A DNA stretch of 64,000 nucleotides from Rhodocyclales bacterium (GCA_016215645.1 JACRIX010000021.1:1-64000); one strand, 5' to 3'. Counted from the stretch's first letter, positions 7,295 to 16,407 are shown. Notes: generated by a model from the letters alone, not told the origin. Program-made: numbers and translations.

Positions 7295-8743
7295 ATGAAT
7301 GTCCTTGCGAAACGGATTTCGCTACGTTGGCGTCGTACCAAGATCGTGGCGACCCTGGGACCCGCCAGTTCGGACGCGAAAATGATCACCGAGCTGCTGC
7401 GGGCAGGTGTCGATGTTGTTCGGCTCAATATGTCCCACGGTACGCACGAGGCGCATCGCGAGGTCTACGACCGCGTGCGGACTGCCGCGCGCAAGCTCAA
7501 CCGCCACGTGGCGATCTTTGCTGACCTCTGCGGTCCCAAGATCCGCTGCGGCACGTTTCCCGACGGCCCGCTGAAGTTGCTTCCCGGCGAGGAAGTCATC
7601 ATCGATCCGCGCATCGACAAGGGCGGCCCGGGACTGATCGCCTCGCAGTACCGGGCAATTGCGCGCGATGTGCAGCCGGGACATCGCATCCTGCTCGACG
7701 ACGGCAACCTCGAGCTGAAAGCCCTGGAAATCCAGGGTGACCGGATTCGCTGCCAGGTGGTTTTTGGTGGCCTGCTCAAGGATCACAAGGGCATCAACCT
7801 GCCGGATTCGAAAGTCTCCGCGTCGTCGTTGCCGCCCAAGGACATCGCCGACGCGCGCTTCGCGATCGAACTCGGCGTCGATTACCTGGCGCTGTCCTTC
7901 GTGCGCACGGCGAAGGACGTTGCCGGCCTGCGACGCCTGATCGCGCGCTCGGGCGCCAGTACCCCGATCATCGCCAAGATCGAAACGCCGGAAGCCATGG
8001 ACAACATCGAGGCCATCGTCGAGGCCTCGGATGCGATCATGGTGGCGCGCGGCGACCTCGGCATCGAAATGCCCGCCGAGCAGGTACCGCTGATCCAGCG
8101 CGAGCTGATCAGCCTGGCGCGACGCCGCAACCGCGCGGTGATCGTGGCGACGCAGATGCTGGAATCCATGATCGACCACTCGCGGCCGACCCGCGCCGAA
8201 GTCGGTGACGTCGCCAACGCCGCACTGAGCAGTGCGGATGCGGTAATGCTCTCCGCCGAAACCGCAAGCGGCAAGTATCCGATGCGCGCCGTTGAAATCA
8301 TGGACAAGGTGCTGCGCGAAGCCGAGGGCTATCGTTGGCGACAGGGAAGCTTCATTCCGGCCTCCGAGACGAACCATGCCGACATGAACCTGCGCGACGG
8401 TGTTGCCAATGCCGCCGCGACCCTGGCCCACGACCTCAAGTTGCAGGGCATCATCATCCCGACGCTGAGCGGCACCACGGCGCGGGTGATCTCGTCCTAT
8501 CGGCCGACGGCGCCGTTGGTGGCGGTATCGACCGACCCATCGGTGTGCCGGCGCCTGTCGCTCAACTGGGGCATCGTGCCGATGACGGCGACGGCCTCGG
8601 AGTATGGCAATTGGCCGGCGCTGTGCGGGCGCATCGCACGTAGCTGCGAGCTGACCCGGACCGGGCACAACGTGCTGCTGGTCGCCGGCTTCAGCGACGA
8701 CACGAAACAGAACTCACCGCTGTTGCAGGTGCTGCACGTCTGA
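7295..8743 (+). CDS. pyk: Pyruvate kinase
   Basis: This 482-residue protein starts at the ATG at 7295, behind GGAAAGGG. The ORF track start at 7187 would place the N-terminus over the FimV-like promoter region. It has RRTKIVATLGPASS at the N-terminus, LNMSHGTHE, and the catalytic and metal-binding region IAKIETPEAM...DAIMVARGDLGIEMPAEQVP. The C-terminal regulatory domain includes PTLSGTTARVISSYRP. It converts phosphoenolpyruvate and ADP to pyruvate and ATP in the last step of glycolysis. It appears to be a single-gene unit between the FimV-like gene and the paa operon. Confidence 0.96.
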   Translation: MNVLAKRISLRWRRTKIVATLGPASSDAKMITELLRAGVDVVRLNMSHGTHEAHREVYDRVRTAARKLNRHVAIFADLCGPKIRCGTFPDGPLKLLPGEEVIIDPRIDKGGPGLIASQYRAIARDVQPGHRILLDDGNLELKALEIQGDRIRCQVVFGGLLKDHKGINLPDSKVSASSLPPKDIADARFAIELGVDYLALSFVRTAKDVAGLRRLIARSGASTPIIAKIETPEAMDNIEAIVEASDAIMVARGDLGIEMPAEQVPLIQRELISLARRRNRAVIVATQMLESMIDHSRPTRAEVGDVANAALSSADAVMLSAETASGKYPMRAVEIMDKVLREAEGYRWRQGSFIPASETNHADMNLRDGVANAAATLAHDLKLQGIIIPTLSGTTARVISSYRPTAPLVAVSTDPSVCRRLSLNWGIVPMTATASEYGNWPALCGRIARSCELTRTGHNVLLVAGFSDDTKQNSPLLQVLHV

Positions 8744-8763
8744 CGCGGTGCTTTAGATTTCAA

Positions 8764-8792
8764 TTGACAGGATTTAAGTGATACATTACCAT
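8764..8792 (+). promoter_or_regulatory. Sigma-70-type promoter of paaABCDE
   Basis: A perfect -35 hexamer TTGACA (8764-8769) is followed after exactly 17 bp by TACCAT (8787-8792), which matches four of six -10 bases. The region is far more AT-rich than its surroundings. The left arm of a 9-bp inverted repeat fills the spacer, where a bound repressor would block RNA polymerase. Confidence 0.7.
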
Positions 8793-8819
8793 TAGTTCAA
8801 ACATATAAAAATGTATCAC
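8778..8819. promoter_or_regulatory. Inverted repeat GTGATACAT-N24-ATGTATCAC, candidate paa operator
   Basis: GTGATACAT at 8778-8786 and its exact reverse complement at 8811-8819 are separated by 24 bp. The left arm lies between the -35 and -10 boxes and the right arm lies downstream of the likely transcription start. This layout fits a repressor released by an intermediate such as phenylacetyl-CoA, but no paa regulator gene is in the window. Confidence 0.6.
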
Positions 8820-8879
8820 GTCAGCGGCGCCCGGCGGGGCACGCCGGCGCCCCGCAACAGCAGAGCCGAAGGACGCGAC

Positions 8880-9884
8880 ATGTACACCCAAGCCATGGAC
8901 ACCCTGCGCGACGAAGGCGGCGACAAGCCGGCCTTGCGCACGGCCGAGGAAGCGCAGCTGCAGCAGCGCTTCGACAACCGCATCGATGCCGGCGACTTCA
9001 TCGAAGCCAAGGACTGGATGCCGGAGAATTACCGCAAGACCCTGCTGCGCCAGATCAGCCAGCACGCGCATTCCGAGATCGTCGGCATGCTGCCCGAAGG
9101 CAACTGGATCACCCGCGCGCCGACGCTGAAGCGAAAGAGCATCCTGCTGGCCAAGGTGCAGGACGAGGGCGGCCACGGCCTCTACCTCTACGCTGCGGCC
9201 GAGACCCTGGGCACCAGCCGCGACCAGATGCTCGATGCGCTGCATACGGGCAAGGCCAAGTACAGCTCGATCTTCAACTACCCGACCCTGACCTGGGCCG
9301 ACGTCGGCGCCATCGGCTGGCTGGTCGACGGCGCGGCGATCATGAACCAGGTGCCGATCTGCCGCTGTTCGTTTGCGCCCTATGCCCGCGCCATGGTGCG
9401 CATCTGCCGCGAGGAAAGCTTTCACCAGCGCCAGGGCTTCGACAGCCTGCTGGTGATGGTGAAGCAGGGCACCGACGCGCAGCGCGCCATGGTGCAGGAA
9501 GCGGTGAATCGCTGGTGGTGGCCCTGCCTGATGATGTTCGGCCCGCCCGACGACCAGAGTCCGAATTCGGCGCAGGGCATGCGCTGGGGCATCAAGCGCG
9601 TCAGCAACGACACGTTGCGGCAGAAGTTCGTCGACGCCGCCGTGCAGCAGGCCGAGGTGCTCGGTGTCACATTCCCCGACCCGGACTTGCGCTGGAACGA
9701 GGAAAGTCAGCACTGGGACTACGGCGCCATCGACTGGTCCGAATTCTGGCGCGTGGTTGGCGGCGACGGCCCCTGCAACCGCGAACGCCTGGCGGCGCGG
9801 GTCAAGGCCTGGGAAGACGGCGAATGGGTGCGCGAGGCCGCGCTGGCCCACGCCAGGAAATCCGATCTGAAGGAGGCAGCATGA
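8880..9884 (+). CDS. paaA: Phenylacetyl-CoA epoxidase catalytic subunit PaaA
   Basis: This 334-residue protein uses the ATG at 8880 behind GAAGGA; the track start at 8811 lies within the operator. PaaA is the di-iron oxygenase subunit that epoxidises the ring of phenylacetyl-CoA in the aerobic hybrid pathway. Likely iron ligands are visible as a Glu/His cluster: QDEGGHGLY near residue 98 and [12 protein letters not shown] near residue 178. It heads paaABCDE, and its stop overlaps the paaB start by ATGA. The remaining pathway genes (paaK, paaG, paaZ, paaJ, thioesterase) are not in the window. Confidence 0.96.
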   Translation: MYTQAMDTLRDEGGDKPALRTAEEAQLQQRFDNRIDAGDFIEAKDWMPENYRKTLLRQISQHAHSEIVGMLPEGNWITRAPTLKRKSILLAKVQDEGGHGLYLYAAAETLGTSRDQMLDALHTGKAKYSSIFNYPTLTWADVGAIGWLVDGAAIMNQVPICRCSFAPYARAMVRICREESFHQRQGFDSLLVMVKQGTDAQRAMVQEAVNRWWWPCLMMFGPPDDQSPNSAQGMRWGIKRVSNDTLRQKFVDAAVQQAEVLGVTFPDPDLRWNEESQHWDYGAIDWSEFWRVVGGDGPCNRERLAARVKAWEDGEWVREAALAHARKSDLKEAA

Positions 9885-10171
9885 CTACCAATACTGAGTG
9901 GCCCTTGTGGGAAGTCTTCGTCCGCACCAAGGCCGGCCTCGACCACAAGCATTGCGGCAGCCTGCACGCCGCCGATCCGAAAATGGCGGTGCAGATGGCG
10001 CGCGACGTGTACACCCGGCGCCAGGAAGGCAGCAGCGTCTGGGTGGTGCGCTCCGACCAGATCGTCGCCAGCGACCCGTCTGACAAGGACATGTATTTCG
10101 ATCCCGCCGAGGACAAGGTGTACCGCCATCCGACCTTCTACAAGCTGCCGGGTTCGGTTGACCACATGTGA
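9881..10171 (+). CDS. paaB: Phenylacetyl-CoA epoxidase subunit PaaB
   Basis: This 96-residue protein starts at ATG 9881, overlapping the paaA stop, with AAGGAGG 10 bp upstream. It has the typical [22 protein letters not shown]-terminal region and the [14 protein letters not shown]-terminal segment of PaaB. PaaB is a small structural subunit needed for the PaaABCE epoxidase complex, possibly bridging PaaAC units. Its length is as expected for the family. Confidence 0.95.
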   Translation: MTTNTEWPLWEVFVRTKAGLDHKHCGSLHAADPKMAVQMARDVYTRRQEGSSVWVVRSDQIVASDPSDKDMYFDPAEDKVYRHPTFYKLPGSVDHM

Positions 10172-10181
10172 GGTGCCGCAG

Positions 10182-10955
10182 ATGAGTTCGTCTATCAAGA
10201 TTCCCGCCACCCCCGAGCTGCACTACCTGCTGCGCCTCTCCGATACCTGCCTGATCCTCGGTCAGCGCCTGGGCGAGTGGTGCGGCCACGCGCCGATACT
10301 CGAAGAGGACATCGCGCTGTCCAACATGGCGCTCGACCTGATCGGACAGTCGCGTGCCTTGCTGACCCTGGCCGGACAACGCAGCGGCGAGGGCTACGAC
10401 GAAGACCAGCTGGCCTTCCTGCGCGACGAGATCGACTACCGCAATCCGACGCTGGCCGAACTGCCGCGCGGCGATTTCGCCTTTACCGTGCTGCGCAACG
10501 TGATTCTTTCGACGTGGCTCAAGCTGATGTGGGAGCGCCTGCACGATTCGAGCGACGCCGAACTTGCCGCGATCGCCGGCAAGGCGCTCAAGGAAGCGCG
10601 TTACCACCAGCAGCATGCCGCCGACTGGGCGGTGCGCCTGGGTGACGGCACGGACGAATCGCGCCGCCGCTGCGAAGCCGCGCTCGCGACCTTGTGGCTG
10701 TATACCCCGGAACTATTCGAAGACGATGCGGTGGATGCCGCTGCCACCGCTGCCGGCCTCGGCCCGGCCTGGTCGCAACTGCGCGAGCCCTGGCTGGCCG
10801 AGATCAGCGAAATCCTCGGCGAGGCGACGCTGGCCATACCCGGCGAGGCGGCCTTCCGCAGCAGCGGCAAGCGCGGCCTGCACAGCGAGCACATGGGTTA
10901 CCTGCTGGTGGAGATGCAGTACCTGCAGCGCAGTTATCCCGGTGGCGCGTGGTGA
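10182..10955 (+). CDS. paaC: Phenylacetyl-CoA epoxidase structural subunit PaaC
   Basis: This 257-residue protein takes the ATG at 10182, ten bases past paaB; the track extends it 8 codons upstream into the paaB end. The ferritin-like subunit PaaC pairs with PaaA and lacks the full set of iron ligands. Recognisable segments are LRLSDTCLILGQRLGEWCGHAP near the N-terminus and EARYHQQHAADWAVRLGDGT around residue 140. It overlaps the paaD start by 4 bp (GTGA). Confidence 0.95.
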   Translation: MSSSIKIPATPELHYLLRLSDTCLILGQRLGEWCGHAPILEEDIALSNMALDLIGQSRALLTLAGQRSGEGYDEDQLAFLRDEIDYRNPTLAELPRGDFAFTVLRNVILSTWLKLMWERLHDSSDAELAAIAGKALKEARYHQQHAADWAVRLGDGTDESRRRCEAALATLWLYTPELFEDDAVDAAATAAGLGPAWSQLREPWLAEISEILGEATLAIPGEAAFRSSGKRGLHSEHMGYLLVEMQYLQRSYPGGAW

Positions 10956-11464
10956 CAGTCGCCGCCGCTGCGCGCACGGAAAGCGCCTGGGCCGCACTCA
11001 AGGAGGTGCTGGATCCCGAGGTGCCGGCGCTCTCGGTAGTCGACCTGGGCCTGGTGCGCGAGGTGATCGAACATGACGACGGTCTGGAGATCGTGTTGAC
11101 CCCGACCTACAGCGGCTGTCCGGCCACCGAAGTCATAACCCGCAGCGTGCTCGATGCCATCGATGCCGCCGGCCTTGGTCCGGCGCGCGTGACCATGCGC
11201 CGCGCGCCGGCCTGGAGCAGCGACTGGATCAGCGCCGAGGGCGGGCGCAAGCTGCTCGAATACGGCATTGCGCCGCCCGGGCCGGTGCTGGTCGACGGCG
11301 CCGTGCCGATTCGCATCGTCGGCCGCCGCCAGGCTGCCGTGCCCTGTCCGCGCTGCGGCAGCGCACGCACCGAACGCCTGTCCGCCTTCGGTTCCACCGC
11401 CTGCAAGTCGCTGCACCGCTGCCTCGACTGCCGCGAACCCTTCGAACACTTCAAACCGATATGA
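10952..11464 (+). CDS. paaD: PaaD, Fe-S assembly-type factor of the epoxidase
   Basis: This 170-residue protein starts at a GTG overlapping the paaC stop. Residues about 10-90 form a MIP18/DUF59-type domain (LDPEVPALSVVDLGLVREV, TPTYSGCPATEVI). The C-terminus has a zinc-ribbon-like set of cysteines (CPRCGS, CKSLHRCLDC). PaaD is required in vivo for active epoxidase and is thought to help mature its Fe-S or di-iron centres, probably the PaaE cluster. The gene overlaps paaE by 4 bp. Confidence 0.94.
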   Translation: MTVAAAARTESAWAALKEVLDPEVPALSVVDLGLVREVIEHDDGLEIVLTPTYSGCPATEVITRSVLDAIDAAGLGPARVTMRRAPAWSSDWISAEGGRKLLEYGIAPPGPVLVDGAVPIRIVGRRQAAVPCPRCGSARTERLSAFGSTACKSLHRCLDCREPFEHFKPI

Positions 11465-12546
11465 GCACTCTCTTCCATGACCTGCGCGTGCGCAGCATCG
11501 AGCCCGACACTGCCGAGGCCTCCATCGTCAGCTTCGAGGTGCCGCCCGAACTGCGCTCGGTGTTCGGCTTCACCCAGGGCCAGTACCTGACCCTGCGCGC
11601 CAATATCGACGGGCAGGACTTGCGCCGTTCCTATTCGATCTGCGCCGGCGTCGATGACGGCGAATTGCGCGTCGGCGTGCGCCGCGTCAAGGGCGGCGCC
11701 TTCTCCAACTGGATCAACGAACATCTGCGCCCCGGTGACACGATCAGTGCCATGGCGCCGCAGGGCCGCTTCTTCGTTCCCATCGAGCCGGCGGCGAAGC
11801 GTCACCACGTCGGCATCGCCGGCGGCAGCGGCATTACGCCGATTCTTTCGATCATGAAAACCGTGCTGGCGCGCGAGCCGCTTTCCCGCTTCACGCTGAT
11901 CTACGGCAACCGCATGCTGCGCTCGACCATGTTCAAGGAGGAACTGGAAGACCTGAAGAACCGCTACATGACGCGGTTGTCCCTGCAGCACGTGTTTTCC
12001 GACGAGCCCACCGATTCGCCGCTCAACATGGGCGTCATGAACCGCGACAAGATCGGCGAGTTTTTGTCCACCGTGGTGCCGGCGCTGACTATCGACCACG
12101 TCTACGTTTGCGGCCCGTTCCAGATGAACGACGAGGCCGAGGCCGCGCTGCTGGCCGCCGGCGTGCCCGAGTCCGCGATCCACATTGAACGCTTCGGCGT
12201 GGCACTTCCCGCCGGCGCGCCGGTCGGCGCGGTGGTGCATGAGGCGCAGCCGGGCGATGCCGAGCAGGCCAAGGTGGTCATCATCCGCGATGGCATGCGG
12301 CGCGAAATCGACTTTCGCAAGGACCAGCCCAGCATCCTCGACGCCGCCTCCGCCGCCGGGCTGGAAGTGCCGTTTTCCTGCACGTCGGGCGTCTGCGGCA
12401 CCTGCCGTTGCAAGGTGATGGAAGGCGAAGTGCGCATGGAACGCAATTTCGCGCTGGATACATCGGAGGTCGCCAATGGCTTCGTGCTGGCCTGCCAAGC
12501 GCACCCGCTGACCGAGCGTGTGGTGCTGTCCTTCGACGAACGCTGA
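11461..12546 (+). CDS. paaE: Phenylacetyl-CoA epoxidase reductase PaaE
   Basis: This 361-residue protein has a ferredoxin-NADP reductase module and a C-terminal plant-type ferredoxin. RRSYSIC near residue 60 binds the flavin. GIAGGSGITPILSIMK near residue 120 and YVCGPFQMND near residue 220 form the NADPH site. CTSGVCGTCRCKV and a later ACQAHP supply the four [2Fe-2S] cysteines. PaaE passes electrons from NADPH to the PaaAC di-iron centre. It overlaps paaD by 4 bp and ends the operon; a UUCG-capped hairpin follows. Confidence 0.96.
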   Translation: MSTLFHDLRVRSIEPDTAEASIVSFEVPPELRSVFGFTQGQYLTLRANIDGQDLRRSYSICAGVDDGELRVGVRRVKGGAFSNWINEHLRPGDTISAMAPQGRFFVPIEPAAKRHHVGIAGGSGITPILSIMKTVLAREPLSRFTLIYGNRMLRSTMFKEELEDLKNRYMTRLSLQHVFSDEPTDSPLNMGVMNRDKIGEFLSTVVPALTIDHVYVCGPFQMNDEAEAALLAAGVPESAIHIERFGVALPAGAPVGAVVHEAQPGDAEQAKVVIIRDGMRREIDFRKDQPSILDAASAAGLEVPFSCTSGVCGTCRCKVMEGEVRMERNFALDTSEVANGFVLACQAHPLTERVVLSFDER

Positions 12547-12556
12547 CGCTGTTCGC

Positions 12557-12574
12557 GGCAGGCTTCGGCCTGCC
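12557..12574 (+). terminator. Hairpin with TTCG tetraloop after paaE
   Basis: GGCAGGC-TTCG-GCCTGCC begins 10 bp after the paaE stop. The UUCG-type loop and GC stem make it very stable. There is no run of T after it, so termination would be weak or Rho-assisted. It separates the paa operon from dbpA. Confidence 0.55.
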
Positions 12575-12601
12575 TGTCCGGGTGGTCGCTTACAATTGCG
12601 C

Positions 12602-14026
12602 ATGAATCCCACCCCCGCAGTTTCCGCCGGCAGCGCCGACCTGTCCTTCGCCTCCCTGCCGCTGGCGCCCGCCACGCTCATCAACCTCGAACAGCTCGGC
12701 TATCGGCAGATGACGCCGATCCAGGCCGCCAGCCTGCCGCCGGCGCTGGCCGGCAAGGATCTGATCGCGCAGGCCAAGACCGGCAGTGGCAAGACGGCCG
12801 CCTTTGCGTTGAGCCTGCTGACCAAACTCAATCCGCGCCGCTTCGCGGTGCAGGCGCTGGTGCTGTGTCCGACGCGCGAACTGGCCGACCAGGTCAGCCA
12901 GGAAATCCGCCGCCTGGCGCGTGGCGCCGACAACATCAAGGTGCTGACGCTGTGCGGCGGCAGCACCCTGCGGCCGCAGATCTCCAGCCTGGAACACGGC
13001 GCCCATGTCGTGGTCGGCACGCCGGGACGCATCATGGACCACCTTCAGCGCGCAAGCCTCGACCTCTCGGCGCTCGCTACCCTGGTGCTGGACGAGGCCG
13101 ATCGCATGCTGGACATGGGCTTTTACGACGACATCGCCTTTGTCGCCAAGGCCTGTCCGAAGGAGCGCCAGACCCTGCTGTTTTCCGCCACCTATCCCGA
13201 AGGCATCGCCAGCCTGAGCCGCGCTTTCCTGCGTGATCCGCAGCAGATCACGCTGACCGAACAGCACGAAGTCGGCAAGATCCGCCAGCGCTTCTACGAG
13301 GTTGAGCCTGAGCAGCGGCTGGCGGCGGTCGGCATGCTGCTGCGGCACTATCGGCCGGTCAGCGCCCTGGCCTTCTGCAATACCCGCCAGCAATGTAGAG
13401 ACCTTTTGCAGGTCCTGCGCGCCGAAGGTTTCGTGGCGCTGGCGCTGCATGGCGAGATGGAGCAGCGCGAGCGCGACCAGGTGCTGATCCAGTTCGCCAA
13501 TCGCAGTTGCTCGGTGCTGGTGGCGACCGACGTCGCGGCGCGCGGCCTGGACATCGACCAGCTCGAAGCGGTGATCAACGTCGATGTCACGCCCGACAGC
13601 GAAGTGCATGTGCATCGCATCGGCCGCACCGGGCGCGTGGACCAGGAAGGCTGGGCCTTCAGCCTGGTCAGCGCCAAGCAGATGGCGCGCGTCAGGAACA
13701 TCGTGACGACGCTGGGGCAGGAGGTCGAGTGGCATGCCCTGGGCGAATTGCAGGAGTCGTCGACCGCGCTCCTGCTGCCGCCGATGGTGACCCTGCTGAT
13801 CCTCGGCGGGCGCAAGGAAAAGATCCGTCCCGGCGACGTGCTGGGCGCACTGACCGGCGAGGCCGGCTTCAGCAAGGAGCAGATCGGCAAGATCAAGGTC
13901 ACCGAGTCGGCCACCTATGTCGCGGTGGCGCGCAACATCGGGCAGGACGCCCTGCGCAAGCTCTCGGCCGGCACGGTCAAGGGCAAGAAGGTGAAAGTGC
14001 ATCTGCTGTCGGATCGGGGCGGCTGA
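12602..14026 (+). CDS. dbpA: DEAD-box RNA helicase DbpA
   Basis: This 474-residue protein starts at ATG 12602; the track start at 12518 lies inside paaE. It shows the DEAD-box motifs in order: AKTGSGKT, PTRELA, TPGRI, DEAD, SAT, ARGLDI and HRIGRTGR. The C-terminal 75 residues (MVTLLILGGRKEKIRPGDVL onward) form the DbpA RNA recognition domain, which binds hairpin 92 of 23S rRNA in 50S assembly. A TACAAT hexamer about 10 bp before the ATG could be a -10 box, which would give an almost leaderless mRNA; I regard this as uncertain. Confidence 0.93.
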   Translation: MNPTPAVSAGSADLSFASLPLAPATLINLEQLGYRQMTPIQAASLPPALAGKDLIAQAKTGSGKTAAFALSLLTKLNPRRFAVQALVLCPTRELADQVSQEIRRLARGADNIKVLTLCGGSTLRPQISSLEHGAHVVVGTPGRIMDHLQRASLDLSALATLVLDEADRMLDMGFYDDIAFVAKACPKERQTLLFSATYPEGIASLSRAFLRDPQQITLTEQHEVGKIRQRFYEVEPEQRLAAVGMLLRHYRPVSALAFCNTRQQCRDLLQVLRAEGFVALALHGEMEQRERDQVLIQFANRSCSVLVATDVAARGLDIDQLEAVINVDVTPDSEVHVHRIGRTGRVDQEGWAFSLVSAKQMARVRNIVTTLGQEVEWHALGELQESSTALLLPPMVTLLILGGRKEKIRPGDVLGALTGEAGFSKEQIGKIKVTESATYVAVARNIGQDALRKLSAGTVKGKKVKVHLLSDRGG

Positions 14027-14037
14027 GCGCCGCTGCG

Positions 14038-14049
14038 CCAGCGCCGACT
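14038..14049 (+). repeat. 12-mer CCAGCGCCGACT, copy 1
   Basis: Exact copy in the gap between dbpA and the DUF1415 gene, followed by CTTG. One of eight exact copies seen by eye in the window. Confidence 0.7.
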
Positions 14050-14067
14050 CTTGTGGATGCGACTCGC

Positions 14068-14643
14068 ATGACACCCGTAGCAAGTACCAGCGACGCCGAA
14101 ATCATCGCCGCGACGCGCACGTGGCTGGAGCGGGCGGTGATCGGCCTCAATCTTTGTCCCTTTGCCAAGAGCGTGCATGTGAAGGAACTGGTGCGCTACG
14201 TGGTCAGCCCGGCGCAAACCATCGACGCACTGCTCGACGTCCTGGAAAGCGAACTGAAGTTCCTGGTCGACGTGGCGCCCGAGGAGGTCGACATGACGCT
14301 GATCATGACGCCGGCGGCACTCACCGATTTCGCTGACTTCATCGATTTCCTCGACCTGGTCGACGTCGTGCTGCGCAGCCACGGCCTGGTCGGCATCCTG
14401 CAGGTGGCGAGTTTCCATCCGGATTACGTGTTCGCCGATGCGAAAGCGGACGACATCGCCAACCACACCAACCGCGCGCCCTATCCGACCTTGCACCTGA
14501 TCCGGGAGGCCAGCCTGGCCCGCGCCACGGCGGCGTTTCCCGACGCCTCCGAAATCTACCTGCGCAACATCGAAACCCTGCGCGCGCTGGGTCTGGAGGG
14601 CTGGCAGGCGCTGGATGTCGGTGCCGCCAAGCCGAAGGCCTGA
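14068..14643 (+). CDS. DUF1415 family protein
   Basis: This 191-residue protein starts at ATG 14068, well inside the ORF track entry beginning at 13507, which overlaps dbpA. It matches the DUF1415 family. Typical features are TWLERAVIGLNLCPFAKSVH at the N-terminus, a central VAPEEVDMTLIMTP segment, QVASFHPDYVFADA, and RAPYPTLHLIREASL. The function is unknown. It lies between dbpA and arfB with small gaps and may be cotranscribed with arfB. Confidence 0.88.
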   Translation: MTPVASTSDAEIIAATRTWLERAVIGLNLCPFAKSVHVKELVRYVVSPAQTIDALLDVLESELKFLVDVAPEEVDMTLIMTPAALTDFADFIDFLDLVDVVLRSHGLVGILQVASFHPDYVFADAKADDIANHTNRAPYPTLHLIREASLARATAAFPDASEIYLRNIETLRALGLEGWQALDVGAAKPKA

Positions 14644-14651
14644 ATTGCAAA

Positions 14652-15068
14652 ATGGCCGGCGCCAAAGCCGATTCCCAGCTGCGCGAGGACGAGGTCGAGA
14701 TCACCGCGATCCGCGCCCAGGGTGCCGGCGGGCAGAACGTCAACAAGGTCTCGAATGCGGTGCACCTGCGCTTCGACATTCGCGCCTCGTCGCTGCCCGA
14801 CGACCTCAAGGCGCGCCTGCTGACGTTCCGCGACCAGCGCATCAGCGCCGAGGGCATCGTGGTGATCAAGGCGCAGCAGTTCCGCAGCCTGGAGCGCAAC
14901 AGCTTCGCCGCCATGGAGCGGCTGCGCGAATTGATCGCCGATGCCGCCTTCATTCCGCTCGCGCGCCGGGCCACGAAGCCGACGCGCAATTCGCAGAAGC
15001 GGCGGGTCGACGCCAAGACACTTCGCGGCAAGCTCAAGGCCCTTCGCGGTCGGGTTGGCGATACCTGA
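14652..15068 (+). CDS. arfB: Alternative ribosome-rescue factor ArfB
   Basis: This 138-residue protein has the GGQ motif (GAGGQNVNKVSNAVHLRF) near residue 26 that hydrolyses peptidyl-tRNA on stalled ribosomes. It has the basic C-terminal tail (KPTRNSQKRRVDAKTLRGK) that enters the empty mRNA channel. ArfB, also called YaeJ, rescues non-stop ribosomes without a termination codon. It begins 8 bp after the DUF1415 stop and is probably in the same transcript. Confidence 0.95.
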   Translation: MAGAKADSQLREDEVEITAIRAQGAGGQNVNKVSNAVHLRFDIRASSLPDDLKARLLTFRDQRISAEGIVVIKAQQFRSLERNSFAAMERLRELIADAAFIPLARRATKPTRNSQKRRVDAKTLRGKLKALRGRVGDT

Positions 15069-15147
15069 TACGGCCGCTGGCATAGCCTGCGGGTATACTG
15101 AGCGTGGGCCGGTTCCTGCCGGCCCGCAACCCCAACAGGAGTTTTTG

Positions 15148-15516
15148 ATGAGGATTTTTTCCGTCGTGGTCGCTGCCTGTATCGGCAGCCTGGGTCTGGC
15201 GTCCTTCAATGCTGTCGCCGAGACCGTCGCCGCGCTCAACCAGAACAAGGCGGGCCTGGCCGGCAAGACTGTCAGTGCCCAAGGCAAGGTGGTCAAGGTC
15301 AACAACGGCATCATGGGCCGCAATTTCGTGCACGTGCAGGATGGCTCGGGAGATGCGGCCAAGGGCACCAACAACCTGATCGTCACCAGCAAGCAGACCG
15401 CCAATGTCGGTGATCAGGTCACGGTCTCCGGTGTCGTCGTGGTGAATCGTGATTTCGGCGCCGGGTACTCCTATCCGCTGCTGATCGAAGAAGCCAGCAT
15501 CACGCCGAAGAAGTAA
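15148..15516 (+). CDS. Secreted OB-fold-like small protein
   Basis: This 122-residue protein starts at ATG 15148, behind AGGA; the track start at 14941 overlaps arfB. The first 24 residues are a signal peptide ending near VAETV. The mature part looks like a single OB-fold domain: GKTVSAQGKVVKVNNGIMGRNFVHVQDGSG then GDQVTVSGVVVVNRDFGAGYSYPLLIEEA. The function is unknown, and the fold resembles small periplasmic proteins seen near cytochrome genes. A GGGCCGG-TTCCTG-CCGGCCC hairpin lies in the leader at 15106-15125, and a TATACT hexamer at 15094 could be its -10 box. Confidence 0.8.
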   Translation: MRIFSVVVAACIGSLGLASFNAVAETVAALNQNKAGLAGKTVSAQGKVVKVNNGIMGRNFVHVQDGSGDAAKGTNNLIVTSKQTANVGDQVTVSGVVVVNRDFGAGYSYPLLIEEASITPKK

Positions 15517-15537
15517 GGCGGGGCGCCCGGGCGGCGC

Positions 15538-16407
15538 TCAGTTTTCCTGCGCGAGTTCGCCCAACTCGCGGATCAAATCGTCAAACTTGAGACGGGCATG
15601 ATCCCGCTGCGCTTTCGTTGTCAGGGCGTGCATCGCGACCGCGAGTTCGGCCGATGCACGACGCAGCGAGATCGCCTGAGCGCGCCGCGTCGATTCCACC
15701 GGGATGTCGAAACGCTCAGCGTAGTCTCGCAGCATCCCGACCACGGCATCGCGCGCGGGGCGTTCGCGCTGGACCTTGCGTACGATCTCCAGCCACTCGC
15801 GCTGTCGTCGCACGCGTTCGTCGAACCAGAACTGGCTGCCTGTCGGCTGAGCATCGATCAGGCGGCGGATTTCAGCTTCCTGTTCGCTGTTGAAATCGCC
15901 GAACCAGTACTCCGCGCGTTCCAGCAGGCGTTTCATGCGGGCCTTGCGCTGGGCGGGTTCGCCGTCGGCAAGCCGGGCCTCCTTGGCGTAATCGGCATTT
16001 TTTTCGGCAAGGCGCACCGCCATGCGGTCGATTTGCGCCGGTGTCAGCGTTGGCAGCAGGTCGGCCACGTCCGGCATCGCCTTGTCGGCCAGGGTTCGCA
16101 CGCGGCGGATGATGCTTTCACTCAGTTCCAGCGAATTCGCTGCGGTGGGCTTGCCGTCGACCAGACCGCGGGCCTCGCGCAGCAAAATGACGTAGTCCGT
16201 GAGTTGGCTATGGCGATGCCACGCGTGCAGGCGGCTCAGACGTTCGCGTACCAGGGCATCCTGCTCCGGCGTGAAATCCAGATACTGATCCATCCACCAG
16301 CGTGCCAGGCTGTCGGCATTGCCGTAGCCCAGGCGAATCGCGCTGCAGCCATTCAGGAGCATGGTCGCGGCAAGGAGGAGAAGCAGGCGGCTGAGAAGCG
16401 AGCGCAT
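15538..16407 (-). CDS. Outer-membrane-type lipoprotein of the DUF6279 kind
   Basis: The ATG at 16407 opens a lipoprotein signal (SLLSRLLLLLAATMLLNGCSA) with the lipobox cysteine near residue 20; the upstream track start is not needed. The 289-residue product is helical and charged, with YLDFTPEQDALVRERLSRL near the N-terminus and FGDFNSEQEAEIRRLIDA in the middle. This pattern fits the DUF6279 lipoprotein family, whose function is unknown. The gene is convergent with the OB-fold gene and divergent from the rhodanese gene. Confidence 0.8.
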   Translation of the reverse strand: MRSLLSRLLLLLAATMLLNGCSAIRLGYGNADSLARWWMDQYLDFTPEQDALVRERLSRLHAWHRHSQLTDYVILLREARGLVDGKPTAANSLELSESIIRRVRTLADKAMPDVADLLPTLTPAQIDRMAVRLAEKNADYAKEARLADGEPAQRKARMKRLLERAEYWFGDFNSEQEAEIRRLIDAQPTGSQFWFDERVRRQREWLEIVRKVQRERPARDAVVGMLRDYAERFDIPVESTRRAQAISLRRASAELAVAMHALTTKAQRDHARLKFDDLIRELGELAQEN

